Below are positions 7,534-14,360 of a stretch of 18,440 nt of DNA, piece by piece (positions within the stretch are counted from its first letter, which is position 1; each line of letters starts with the position of its first letter). The notes beneath the pieces were generated by a model. That model did not search any database, was not told the DNA's origin, and saw nothing but the letters and a program-made list of their open reading frames with translations. The position numbers and the translations under genes were made by a program. The stretch comes from an uncultured Prevotella sp. (lineage in GTDB: Bacteria > Bacteroidota > Bacteroidia > Bacteroidales > Bacteroidaceae), in the NCBI GenBank assembly GCA_900551055.1, contig URUK01000043.1, forward strand, positions 1-18,440, in the 5' to 3' direction.

Positions 7534-9255
7534 TTATTCGCCCGTTCCGGCCTCGTTGAACGCCTTTATGTCGAAGTAATACTCCGAGTCGCGGTTGAAG
7601 TAGCGCGCGTCGAGCTTGTTGTCGTACACCACTGTGGTGTGTGTCAGGCAGTCTTTTTGCGTGCCCCAGTACAGTATGTAGCCTGTGGCCTGCTCCTGCT
7701 TGTCCCATGAGAAGCGGAATATGCGGCTGTCGTTTGCGTCGCGCTCGGCCTTGAATCCGGTAACCTTGGCAGGTTTCTTGCCCGTTCCCTTGCCGAATAC
7801 GCGCAGGTCGTACAGCGAGAAACATCCGTCAACGTCGCCCATGTTGGTTATGCGCAGGTAGCGTGTCTTGGCCGCCTTGGGCAGCACGTGCAGCCTGTGG
7901 GGCGCGTCGTCGGTGCTGGCCGATGCGTCTACGAGCGTCGTCCACTTCTTTCCGTCGGCCGAACCCTCGATGACATACTTGTATATGAACGGCGGCTGCG
8001 GTGCGCGCACGGTGGCGTTGTGGTCGGCAAAGTTCACTTGCACGGCCTTCACGGTCTTCTTCTTGCCAAGGTCCATCTGCAGCCATTCGCCCTTTTTGCC
8101 CGTTGAGGCCGCCCACCAGGTCTCCACCTGCTCGTCGGCTGCGCATTCGGCGTCGTGCGCACGGTCTATTGACGACGACGCGCTTACCGGCATGCGGTAA
8201 GAAAGCAGCCCCCAGCCAGTGCCTATGTCAGTCTTGGTAAAGTCCACCTTGCGGTCGGGAATGGTGAAGGGATAATCCGAGAAGGTGGTCTGCGCGTACA
8301 TGCCATGCTTGTCTGAAACCACTACGGGGAACAGTCCCAGCCGGCGTTCGAACATGTGCCGCACCGATATCTTCATCGTTCCCACGTGCCAGTAGTTGCC
8401 GTACTTGTCCTGGAACGTGTGTCCGTGCCCCGTGCCTCCTATGAAACCGCCGGGCTTGAAGGTGAAGGGGCTGTCCTCTACGTAGGTGAAAGGGCCGAGC
8501 GGATTGTCCGAAACGTAAATCCCGTCGCCGTAGTTGCGCCACTGGGTGCCCGGCGCTGCGTATTGCAGATAGTACTTGCCGTTGTATTTCAGGCACGCCG
8601 CGCCCTCGTTGTATCCGTCGCGCTGCTCCTCGTTGTTTGCTCCGGCGGCCTCCCATCCGTACTTTGCCGAGTTGTGCCCGATGAGCGTTTTCGGCTCGCC
8701 GAGGGCGCGGAAGCCGTCTTTCGGGTCGACCTCGACGCCAGTGATGGGCTTCTTGTCGTGGCAGCCTTGGTAGAGATATACGCGCCCGTCGTCGTCCATG
8801 AATAGCGAGGGGTCGTCGGCCGCGTAGGCGAACTTCGACTCCACCTCCGTCCACGTGTCCTTTTCGGGCGTGGCGTTCTTGTAGAAGTGGGGCTTGCCTC
8901 CGCCCGACATGTAGTACAGGTCGTCGCCTATGGCAAGGATGCTGGGCGCGTAGTCTTCTATGGTCTTGATTGTTTTGCATGGGATGTATTCCCATTCTGC
9001 CATGTCGGGTGAACGCCAGTAGCCTCCCGATTTTGACGCGAAGAGGTAGTAATAGCCCTTGAAGTACACCGCCACGGGGTCGGCCGCCTCGCGGCGCGGA
9101 CTGTTGTTGTCTTTCGGTTGGAAGCGGTAGTTGAGGTCGATTGGGTTCGCCACGGTCCTTTCATGGCCGTCGGCACAGGCCGTTTGCGGTACAGCCATGC
9201 CTGCCAGCAACAATGCCGACATGGCGGCCACCGCCGTTTTCAAGTTGTTTCTCAT
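7534..9255 (-). CDS. Secreted GH43-like glycosidase with discoidin (F5/8 C) and FN3-like domains
   Basis: Predicted periplasmic or surface glycan hydrolase of 573 residues. The start MRNNLK at 9255 is chosen because a signal peptide (hydrophobic AAMSALLLAGMAVP, likely cleavage near residue 28) follows directly and the promoter lies just upstream; a longer open frame would begin upstream of that promoter. Domains: a five-bladed-propeller GH43-like catalytic part at about 50-345, with candidate acidic residues D59 (AADP), D148 (DDPSLFMDDDG) and E217 (YNEGAACLKYNGKYYL); a discoidin fold at about 360-488; an FN3-like end at about 495-573. GH43 members act mostly on arabinose-, xylose- or galactose-containing glycans; the substrate cannot be told here. 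No SusC/SusD genes are adjacent, so it is an isolated enzyme. It is convergent with ftsW. Confidence 0.85.
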   Translation of the reverse strand: MRNNLKTAVAAMSALLLAGMAVPQTACADGHERTVANPIDLNYRFQPKDNNSPRREAADPVAVYFKGYYYLFASKSGGYWRSPDMAEWEYIPCKTIKTIEDYAPSILAIGDDLYYMSGGGKPHFYKNATPEKDTWTEVESKFAYAADDPSLFMDDDGRVYLYQGCHDKKPITGVEVDPKDGFRALGEPKTLIGHNSAKYGWEAAGANNEEQRDGYNEGAACLKYNGKYYLQYAAPGTQWRNYGDGIYVSDNPLGPFTYVEDSPFTFKPGGFIGGTGHGHTFQDKYGNYWHVGTMKISVRHMFERRLGLFPVVVSDKHGMYAQTTFSDYPFTIPDRKVDFTKTDIGTGWGLLSYRMPVSASSSIDRAHDAECAADEQVETWWAASTGKKGEWLQMDLGKKKTVKAVQVNFADHNATVRAPQPPFIYKYVIEGSADGKKWTTLVDASASTDDAPHRLHVLPKAAKTRYLRITNMGDVDGCFSLYDLRVFGKGTGKKPAKVTGFKAERDANDSRIFRFSWDKQEQATGYILYWGTQKDCLTHTTVVYDNKLDARYFNRDSEYYFDIKAFNEAGTGE

Positions 9256-9294
9256 GTTTTTCGGTGTTTTATGGTTAATGATGTAAATGTTTTG

Positions 9295-9326
9295 CAAATA
9301 TAGTGAAAGGTGAGTGCAATGGCAAA
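9295..9326 (-). promoter_or_regulatory. Bacteroidetes-type promoter of the GH43 gene
   Basis: Read on the minus strand: TTTG (9326-9323), 20-nt spacer, TATATTTG (9302-9295), an exact match to TTTG-N-TAnnTTTG. The start codon at 9255 is about 40 nt downstream. It lies partly inside the upstream duplication, whose other copy has the degraded box TATATCTG (9390-9383). Confidence 0.8.
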
Positions 9327-9457
9327 TGAAAAACGAAGTTTTTTGATTTTGCATTGCCGAACCGCATCCTATATTCGCGCAGCAGATATAATGAAAGGTG
9401 AGTGCAATGGCAAATGAAAAACGAAGTTTTTTGATTTTGCATTGCCGAACCGCATCC
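9298..9457. repeat. 72-bp direct repeat, two copies with one mismatch, duplicating the GH43 promoter region
   Basis: Copies at 9298-9369 and 9386-9457 share ATATA, then differ by one base (G/A), then are identical for 66 bp starting TGAAAGGTGAGTGCAATGG and ending CCGAACCGCATCC. The start-to-start distance is 88 bp. Each copy contains an interrupted palindrome around AAAAAC-GAA-GTTTTT. The unit covers the -33 TTTG and part of the -7 box, so the promoter was copied with it. Confidence 0.95.
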
Positions 9458-9553
9458 CGTATATGTTTCAAGAACACAGGCAATACTCTTAAATGAGGCA
9501 TTACGATTGCCGAGTGCCTCGATTGCGACTAATTGACAGTAGGTAATCAAGCT

Positions 9554-9570
9554 CCCTCCCTTCGGGAGGG
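9554..9570. repeat. G/C-rich palindrome, 7-bp stem with TTC loop
   Basis: CCCTCCC-TTC-GGGAGGG, the same family as at 2672-2690. It is followed by GGGCTGGGGTGGG and again by GGGCTGGGGTGG at about 9590. It sits between divergent genes, so here it cannot be ending transcription of either neighbour. That argues the family is an interspersed repeat rather than a set of terminators. Confidence 0.75.
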
Positions 9571-9622
9571 CTGGGGTGGGTTGTCCTTCGGGCTGGGGTG
9601 GTCGTTGTTTTAATTAAGAATT

Positions 9623-9730
9623 AAGAGGTGGCAAATTGGAAGGTAAAAGGCCGTCTTTTACACGCTAAAAGGCCACGTTTTGCAGGCTAAAACACGGCCT
9701 TTTGCGGAGAGCCTGACAGTCAACGGGTTA
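9623..9730 (-). repeat. Leader plus 22-bp-period four-core array, copy 3 (minus strand)
   Basis: Read on the minus strand, the leader (9730-9704) begins TAACCCG, carries TTGACTGTCAG at positions 8-18 and ends CCGC. Cores follow at 22-bp steps: AAAAGGCCGTGTTTT (9703-9689), AAAACGTGGCCTTTT (9681-9667), AAAAGACGGCCTTTT (9659-9645), AATTTGCCACCTCTT (9637-9623). The linkers AGCCTGC and AGCGTGT match those of copies 4 and 5. Length is 108 bp. Its opposite orientation shows the element is inserted independently of the direction of these neighbours. Confidence 0.9.
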
Positions 9731-9897
9731 CAAACGGCCGGGCGGACGGCTTGCTGCCGGTGCGGACGCGTGTGCAAGATTGCCGCTTTTGTTTGTTTTC
9801 GGGGCATCGTGTTAAAACTTTGTTGTGTAAACGTTGCAATATCATTATTATTTCTAATATTTTTGATAAAATAAGTATGTATTTGGAAAAGTTGCGT

Positions 9898-9905
9898 TAT
9901 TTTTG
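9898..9905 (+). promoter_or_regulatory. Candidate -7 box TATTTTTG for the acyltransferase pair
   Basis: TATTTTTG followed by C matches TAnnTTTG and lies 21 nt before the ATG at 9927. The nearest upstream TTTG (9882-9885) is only 12 nt away, too close for a normal -33 box, so the match is partial. It supports starting the gene at 9927, since the alternative TTG start (9903) falls inside the box. Confidence 0.55.
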
Positions 9906-9926
9906 CATTGTGTTAGTAGAGAGAGC

Positions 9927-10754
9927 ATGAACGAGATAACCGAAAAGACCATTGACGTAAGGGCTATTCTCCGCGGCAAGATGGGCGACAGGGCGAAATA
10001 TGTGCCCGGCTTTGTAGTGAGATGGCTTGAACGCATCCTGCATCAGGACGAGGTCAACGACTTTCTTTGGCAAAACCGCCATTTACAGGGCGTGCCTTGG
10101 CTTGAGAGCTGCCTCGAATACCTTGGAACGAAGCTCGACATCGTTGGCGAGGAGAACATGCCCGACGACGGCGACGGCCGCCTCTACACTTTCGTAAGCA
10201 ACCATCCGCTCGGCGGACAGGACGGCGTCGCGCTCGGCGCGATACTCGGGAGGCATTACGGCGGACGCTTCCGCTACCTCGTGAACGACCTGCTGATGAA
10301 CCTGCCCGGATTGGCTCCGCTCTGCGTCCCCATAAACAAGACGGGGCGGCAGAGCCGCAGTTTCCCCGCAATGGTTGAGGCGTGCTTCAAAGGCGACAAC
10401 CATGTGATAATGTTTCCGGCAGGCATCTGCTCGCGCCGCATCGGCGGACAAATCCACGACTTGCCGTGGAAAAAGACGTTCGTAACCAAGAGCGTCGAGA
10501 CGCACAGGGACGTTGTGCCCGTGCATTTCGGCGGACACAACTCGGATTTCTTCTACAACCTCGCCAACGTTTGCAAGCGTCTCGGCATCAAGTTCAACAT
10601 AGCCATGCTCTACCTGGCCGACGAGATGTACAAGAACCGCGACAAGACCTTCCGCGTTGCCATAGGGAAGCCAATCCCGTGGCAGACGTTCGACAAGTCG
10701 AAAACGTCGGCGCAGTGGGCGCAGTACGTCCAGGACATCGTCTACAATCTGTGA
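9927..10754 (+). CDS. glsA: Lysophospholipid-type O-acyltransferase, GlsA-like (glycine lipid synthesis)
   Basis: Probable membrane-associated acyltransferase of 275 residues. Seen: SNHPLGGQDG with H93 and D99, the hemolysin/PlsC-like variant of the HX4D catalytic motif; PINKTGRQSRSF (135-146), likely substrate binding; and FPAGICSRR (163-171) in place of FPEG. The start at 9927 is set by the promoter box just upstream. It is followed after 58 bp by a GNAT N-acyltransferase of the GlsB/OlsB group. In Bacteroides such a pair makes N-acyloxyacyl glycine lipids: GlsB puts a 3-hydroxy fatty acid on glycine and GlsA is the proposed O-acyltransferase. The assignment to glycine rather than ornithine lipid is inferred from the phylum. 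Confidence 0.75.
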   Translation: MNEITEKTIDVRAILRGKMGDRAKYVPGFVVRWLERILHQDEVNDFLWQNRHLQGVPWLESCLEYLGTKLDIVGEENMPDDGDGRLYTFVSNHPLGGQDGVALGAILGRHYGGRFRYLVNDLLMNLPGLAPLCVPINKTGRQSRSFPAMVEACFKGDNHVIMFPAGICSRRIGGQIHDLPWKKTFVTKSVETHRDVVPVHFGGHNSDFFYNLANVCKRLGIKFNIAMLYLADEMYKNRDKTFRVAIGKPIPWQTFDKSKTSAQWAQYVQDIVYNL

Positions 10755-10812
10755 CACCACGCCGCACACAAGCATCCCCCATATCAACAACAAGCAACAA
10801 CCGACAAAGAAA

Positions 10813-11805
10813 ATGGAACAGGAAATCATCTCTCCGATAGACAAACAACTGCTTAAAAGCGAGCTTACGCCTGACCGACAGTTGCGCATGACCAACAAGA
10901 GCCACAATGAAATATACATAGTGACGGCTCACAATGCGCCAAACGTGCTCAAGGAAATTGGACGGTTGCGCGAAATAGCGTTCCGGGAGGCAGGCGGAGG
11001 CAGCGGCAAGAGCATGGACTTGGACGAGTTCGACACGTGCGACAACTGCTACAAGCAGCTCATCGTGTGGAATCCCGAGGAGGAAGAGATAATCGGCGGA
11101 TACCGTTATCTGCTGGGAAGCGACGCCGACATCGACGCCGACGGCCAGCCGGTGCTTGCCACGAGCCACATGTTCCACTTCTCGGAGAAGTTCATGCGCG
11201 AGTATCTTCCTTGGACAGTGGAGCTTGGACGCTCGTTCGTCGCCCCCGCATACCAAAGCTCGCGTATGGGCGCAAAAAGCCTTTTCGCCCTCGACAACCT
11301 GTGGGACGGCCTCGGAGCGCTCACCGTCATACGCCCTGACATCAAGTATCTCTTCGGCAAGATGACCATGTATCCCTCTTACGTCCGTAAGGGACGGGAC
11401 ATGATTTTGTACTTCCTCAAAAAGCATTTTAACGACCCCGAGGGGCTTGTAATCCCGATGAAACCGCTCAAAATAGAGACTGACGAAGCCGAACTCGCCG
11501 CCCTTTTCTGCGAAAAGACGTTCAAGGAAGACTACCGTATACTTAACCGCGAGGTGCGGAAGCTGGGCTACAACATTCCGCCTCTTGTCAATGCGTACAT
11601 GGGATTAAGCCCTACGATGAAGATGTTTGGCACCGCCATCAACTACGGTTTCGGCGATGTGGAGGAAACAGGAATACTAATCGCAGTCGACGAAATCCTC
11701 GAAGAGAAGCGCATACGCCACATTGACTCCTATATCAAGGAGCATCCCGAGGCGCTGAATATCACCTCCGGCGCAAATCCGGTTATTTATAAGGAGAAGA
11801 ATTAA
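10813..11805 (+). CDS. glsB: GNAT-type N-acyltransferase, GlsB/OlsB-like (glycine lipid synthesis)
   Basis: Protein of 330 residues, predicted to attach a 3-hydroxyacyl chain from acyl-ACP to the amino group of glycine (ornithine in related OlsB enzymes), giving the monoacylated lipid that GlsA then O-acylates. Seen: IIGGYRYLLG (93-102), a GNAT-like strand and turn; VELGRSFVAPAYQ (136-148), the best marker of this group; and LFGKMTMYPSY near 180-190. No signal peptide or membrane helix is obvious, so it is probably cytoplasmic or peripheral. The ATG at 10813 follows the A-rich stretch CGACAAAGAAA. It is co-directional with the glsA-like gene and probably in the same transcript. Its stop codon (11803-11805) lies inside the left arm of a 39-bp inverted repeat. 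Confidence 0.8.
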   Translation: MEQEIISPIDKQLLKSELTPDRQLRMTNKSHNEIYIVTAHNAPNVLKEIGRLREIAFREAGGGSGKSMDLDEFDTCDNCYKQLIVWNPEEEEIIGGYRYLLGSDADIDADGQPVLATSHMFHFSEKFMREYLPWTVELGRSFVAPAYQSSRMGAKSLFALDNLWDGLGALTVIRPDIKYLFGKMTMYPSYVRKGRDMILYFLKKHFNDPEGLVIPMKPLKIETDEAELAALFCEKTFKEDYRILNREVRKLGYNIPPLVNAYMGLSPTMKMFGTAINYGFGDVEETGILIAVDEILEEKRIRHIDSYIKEHPEALNITSGANPVIYKEKN

Positions 11806-11914
11806 AGGTGAGAAGGTGAGAAATTGAGAAGGTGAGAAAGGCTTTGCGATATACATTCCAACCATGATGGCAAGTCTTTCTCACCTTCTCAATTTCTCAC
11901 CTTCTCACCTTTAA
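11802..11914. terminator. 39-bp perfect inverted repeat at a convergent gene junction, built of 8-bp repeats
   Basis: The left arm 11802-11840 is the exact reverse complement of the right arm 11876-11914, with a 35-nt loop. Each arm is itself a run of octamers AGGTGAGA, AGGTGAGA, AATTGAGA, AGGTGAGA. The stop codons of both convergent genes, and the last five codons (LKVRR) of the minus-strand regulator, lie inside the arms. It could act as a two-way terminator or protect both 3' ends; there is no T-run. Related octamers (TCTCACCT) recur at 14087-14118. Confidence 0.85.
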
Positions 11915-12985
11915 GATATATCCCTTCTTTATTACGGCCTCTATTGCCACTGCAGAGTCTGGCTTCAGGGCGCGGCGCAGGTAAGTTATCTGCACGTTCA
12001 AGGCCATCGAGTTGGCGTAGGAATCGTCGCCCCAGACCTCAGTCAGCAGCTCTTCGCGGCTCACCATTTCGTTCTTCCGTGCGGCGAGCAGCCGCAGTAT
12101 TTCGGCCTGGCGGCTGGTTATTATTGTCTTGTCTGTGCCGTGGCGCAGCTCGTTGAACGAGTAGAAAAAGTCGGTTTCACCGAGTTTTACGGCCTCGCTG
12201 TCCGTCGGTTCGCTTGTAGGAGGCTGCTTCATCTCGTATATCATGTTCTTCATGAACTCGTGGCGGATGCTGTCGATGCGCTTTTGGATGATGATTGTCT
12301 TAATCTGATACGCCAGGCAGAACGCCAATACCAGTACAAGCACCGTGCTGCCGGCCAGCTGCCAGCCCATGGCGCTTATTATGTCGCCCGGCCTTACAGC
12401 AATGCTGAATGCCACGGCCTCGAACTCCAACGGGTTGGTTGAGTATCTTATGTCGAGCCGTTTGCTGAAAGTCCCATTCGTAGTGAACACCGGTTTTACC
12501 ATGCAGCGGTTGGTTTTGTAGGACCTGAAAGCATACGTTGTGTCGTGTCCGGCGGCCGTGAGCAGCGAGTCAAGATAGTGTTTGTCGAACTTGCGCTTGT
12601 TTGACGCTATGTATCTGTTCTGCAAATCCATGGCGTCGTCCAAGCTCATGTCCTTCAATATTCTTCTTGTCTTTTTGCCGGGCAGGGTGAACGTCACGCT
12701 GGATGACACTTGTTTGCCGTCGACTTCGCGGCTTGTCTTCTGGCAGTCAAATTTTACCGTGTACGTCTTTCGTATCTTGTTTTCAAGCGTGTCGCTGCGT
12801 TCCATCGTCTCGTAACGCCATTGCTGTTCTTTTTCAAAGGCTTCCGTACACGCCGTTTTCAGCTGTTCAATGCGCATGTCGGTGACAAGCTTGTACTGGT
12901 TTGTCAGCCAGTAAGCCTGTCCGCAGAGAATAAGCACCATCGTTGCGATGCTCAACACCCAAACCGTCTTTATCCTCTTGTTCAT
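11897..12985 (-). CDS. Membrane-bound one-component regulator: histidine-kinase-like sensor joined to an OmpR-type winged helix
   Basis: Protein of 362 residues starting MNKRIK at 12985, supported by a TATCTTTG box just upstream. Layout: transmembrane helix 1 (about 7-27); extracytoplasmic domain (about 28-205); helix 2 (about 208-227, STVLVLVLAFCLAYQI); a cytoplasmic helix RIDSIRHEFMKNMIYEMKQPP (236-256); then a Trans_reg_C winged helix (about 268-360) with ITSRQAEILRLL, VSREELLTEVWGDD, LNVQITYLRRAL and KKGYIL. Residues 243-256 copy the histidine-kinase phosphoacceptor motif (F..NM.HE.K.P), but the histidine is Y250, and the ATPase domain and receiver are absent. It should therefore sense outside the membrane and bind DNA directly without phosphorelay. 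It is divergent from the GLPGLI gene, its likely target. The last residues KVRR fall in a repeat arm. Confidence 0.85.
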   Translation of the reverse strand: MNKRIKTVWVLSIATMVLILCGQAYWLTNQYKLVTDMRIEQLKTACTEAFEKEQQWRYETMERSDTLENKIRKTYTVKFDCQKTSREVDGKQVSSSVTFTLPGKKTRRILKDMSLDDAMDLQNRYIASNKRKFDKHYLDSLLTAAGHDTTYAFRSYKTNRCMVKPVFTTNGTFSKRLDIRYSTNPLEFEAVAFSIAVRPGDIISAMGWQLAGSTVLVLVLAFCLAYQIKTIIIQKRIDSIRHEFMKNMIYEMKQPPTSEPTDSEAVKLGETDFFYSFNELRHGTDKTIITSRQAEILRLLAARKNEMVSREELLTEVWGDDSYANSMALNVQITYLRRALKPDSAVAIEAVIKKGYILKVRR

Positions 12986-13009
12986 CGTTGCATAACATAT
13001 TTCCGTATG

Positions 13010-13017
13010 CAAAGATA
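13010..13017 (-). promoter_or_regulatory. -7 box TATCTTTG of the regulator gene
   Basis: Reverse complement of CAAAGATA; matches TAnnTTTG and is followed by C, 24 nt before the regulator start at 12985. No clear TTTG lies 19-21 nt upstream. Confidence 0.6.
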
Positions 13018-13056
13018 GCCATTTCCGCGCGTATGCGTACCTCTTATAATATTTTA

Positions 13057-13085
13057 GTAATACGTCCGGTAATATGATGGTAATA
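13057..13085 (+). promoter_or_regulatory. Three phased direct repeats GTAATA, candidate operator
   Basis: GTAATA at 13057-13062, 13069-13074 and 13080-13085, with 12- and 11-bp steps, in the 165-bp gap between the regulator and GLPGLI genes. OmpR-family winged helices typically bind tandem direct repeats about one helical turn apart, so this is a plausible site for the adjacent regulator. It ends about 31 bp upstream of the GLPGLI -7 box, a usual place for an activator. Binding is inferred. Confidence 0.5.
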
Positions 13086-13116
13086 AAAAACGGCGGTTTC
13101 ATCGGTGACTTATCCT

Positions 13117-13124
13117 TAATTTTG
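13117..13124 (+). promoter_or_regulatory. -7 box TAATTTTG of the GLPGLI gene
   Basis: TAATTTTG followed by C, 26 nt before the ATG at 13151. There is no good TTTG at -33 (nearest is TTTC at 13097-13100, spacing 16), which would fit a promoter that needs an activator bound at the GTAATA repeats. Confidence 0.6.
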
Positions 13125-13150
13125 CATCAAAACCATAAATACTTGAATAT

Positions 13151-13990
13151 ATGAACAGATTTGTTTCTTTACTTTCGGCCATTCTCCTCGCCGTCGGCGC
13201 TCATGCGCAAATCGAGGTCTTTACCGCTATGGACTTGGAAAAAGGCGAGCCGTGTGACACCGCACGCTACGTGGTTTATTACAACATGACATGCGTTACG
13301 GACACAAATCCGTCGGCGCGAACGTTCGTTGATGACATAATGCGCCTTGAATTGGGCGACCGCGTGCATTATTTCTACAGCTACAAGGCGTTCCAGGCAG
13401 ACTCGGCCAACGCTGTCATCATGGCCAACGGCGGCAATTCGTTCACCGGCGGCGGAAGTATTACGTGGCGGCTGTACAAGAATTACCCCACGGCAGGCAA
13501 GACTTCACTGCTTGAAAGGTTTGGGATGGACCGCTTTGTGTGCACCGAAGACTACGCCGCGCCGCTTTGGCAGCCCGTGGCCGACAGTTCGGCGGTAATC
13601 ATCGGCTATCCGTGCAGCCTCGCCGTCACCACCTACAAGGGGCGCACTTGGTATGCCTGGTATGCCGAAGACATACCTCTTGATGCCGGGCCGTGGAAGC
13701 TCGGCGGCCTGCCCGGACTCATCCTGCGCGCCTACGACTCGCAAAGGCATTACGTATTCGACGCCACCGGCATGGAAGAAGCCGCTCCCGGCACGCCTAT
13801 ATATTATAAAGGTGGAAAGTACGAGCCGGTCAGCCGCAAGTCGCTTGACGACATATACCGCCGCTATTATGCCGACCCGGTGGGATACATCACCAACAAT
13901 CCCAAGGTGACCGTCCGCTGTTACGACCAAAGCGGCAATGAAATAACCACGCGCGAGAGCGAGCCTTACAATCCGATTGAGTTGCAATGA
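13151..13990 (+). CDS. GLPGLI family secreted protein
   Basis: Protein of 279 residues with a clean signal peptide (NRFVSLLSAILLAVGAHAQ, cleavage near residue 20), so exported. The family motif is GLPGLI at residues 186-191 inside the typical block WYAWYAEDIPLDAGPWKLGGLPGLILRAYD; the preceding part has PLWQPVADSSAVIIGYPCSLAVTTYKGR, also typical. The molecular function of the family is unknown. It stands first after a divergent membrane regulator and upstream of an outer-membrane barrel protein with a carboxypeptidase-regulatory domain, a pairing often seen in Bacteroidetes, so I infer a shared envelope role. Expression is probably under the phased GTAATA repeats. The gap to the barrel gene is long (618 bp) and repeat-filled, so they may not share a transcript. 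Confidence 0.88.
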   Translation: MNRFVSLLSAILLAVGAHAQIEVFTAMDLEKGEPCDTARYVVYYNMTCVTDTNPSARTFVDDIMRLELGDRVHYFYSYKAFQADSANAVIMANGGNSFTGGGSITWRLYKNYPTAGKTSLLERFGMDRFVCTEDYAAPLWQPVADSSAVIIGYPCSLAVTTYKGRTWYAWYAEDIPLDAGPWKLGGLPGLILRAYDSQRHYVFDATGMEEAAPGTPIYYKGGKYEPVSRKSLDDIYRRYYADPVGYITNNPKVTVRCYDQSGNEITTRESEPYNPIELQ

Positions 13991-14086
13991 AATAACAGCC
14001 CCCACCCAACCTCCCCGAGGGGAGGGGCTGGATTGCAGGCGAGGAAAGTCAGACAGGTAGACGAGTAACGAGTTGACAAAGAACTT

Positions 14087-14118
14087 TCTCACCTTCTCAC
14101 CCTCTCACTTTCTCACCT
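14087..14118 (+). repeat. 8-bp-period array TCTCACCT, four units
   Basis: TCTCACCT, TCTCACCC, TCTCACTT, TCTCACCT in direct succession, then TCTTGTAA, which runs into the leader of array copy 4. It is the same octamer as in both arms of the 11802-11914 inverted repeat. Confidence 0.85.
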
Positions 14119-14123
14119 TCTTG

Positions 14124-14231
14124 TAACTGTCTGATAATCAGTGTCGTTACAAAAGGCCATGTTTTGGCCTGCAAAAGGTGGCCTTTTAGCGTGCAAAAGA
14201 TGGCCTTTTGGAAGGCAAAATGCCATCTTTC
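14124..14231 (+). repeat. Leader plus 22-bp-period four-core array, copy 4
   Basis: The leader 14124-14150 begins TAACTG, has CTGATAATCAG at positions 8-18 and ends GTTAC. Cores: 14151 AAAAGGCCATGTTTT, 14173 AAAAGGTGGCCTTTT, 14195 AAAAGATGGCCTTTT, 14217 AAAATGCCATCTTTC, with linkers GGCCTGC, AGCGTGC and GGAAGGC. All steps are exactly 22 bp; total 108 bp. This is one of the best preserved copies: cores 2 and 3 keep the full AAAAG...GGCCTTTT form. Confidence 0.93.
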
Positions 14232-14360
14232 ACTAAATGTTTGTAGTTCGGGTGTATAATATTTTGCAATTAGAGGGCGTCGAAGACGTATGCTCGCAAG
14301 CTCACAATTAACAATGAACAATTAAAAATTAAACCGCAATGCCGCTCTATATTATCTGCT

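Larger units (their letters stand above)
9256..9926. other. Gap between divergent GH43 and glsA-like genes, contents
   Basis: This 671-bp region holds no credible gene. From left: the GH43 promoter and its duplication (to 9457), a short inverted repeat GAGGCA/TGCCTC near 9495-9520, the palindrome CCCTCCC-TTC-GGGAGGG (9554-9570) followed by two CTGGGGTGG tracts, an A/T-rich tract near 9610, array copy 3 on the minus strand (9623-9730), about 100 bp of unremarkable sequence, then the promoter region of the acyltransferase pair. Confidence 0.7.

Noticed and set aside
9256..9501. Extended N-terminus of the GH43 protein starting at 9501
   Set aside because: The extension covers the promoter and the duplicated region and would place the signal peptide about 80 residues inside; the start at 9255 is better.
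9903..9926. TTG start for the GlsA-like protein
   Set aside because: It overlaps the -7 box TATTTTTG and adds an unconserved leader; ATG 9927 is preferred.
12986..13102. Extended N-terminus of the regulator starting at 13102
   Set aside because: It would include the TATCTTTG promoter box and the GTAATA repeats in coding sequence; MNKRIK at 12985 gives a normal N-terminal membrane helix.
14124..14231. 22-bp-period arrays as a CRISPR
   Set aside because: There are no constant repeats with unique spacers: both core and linker vary slightly, the period is only 22 bp, each copy has four units with the same order, and no cas genes are present.
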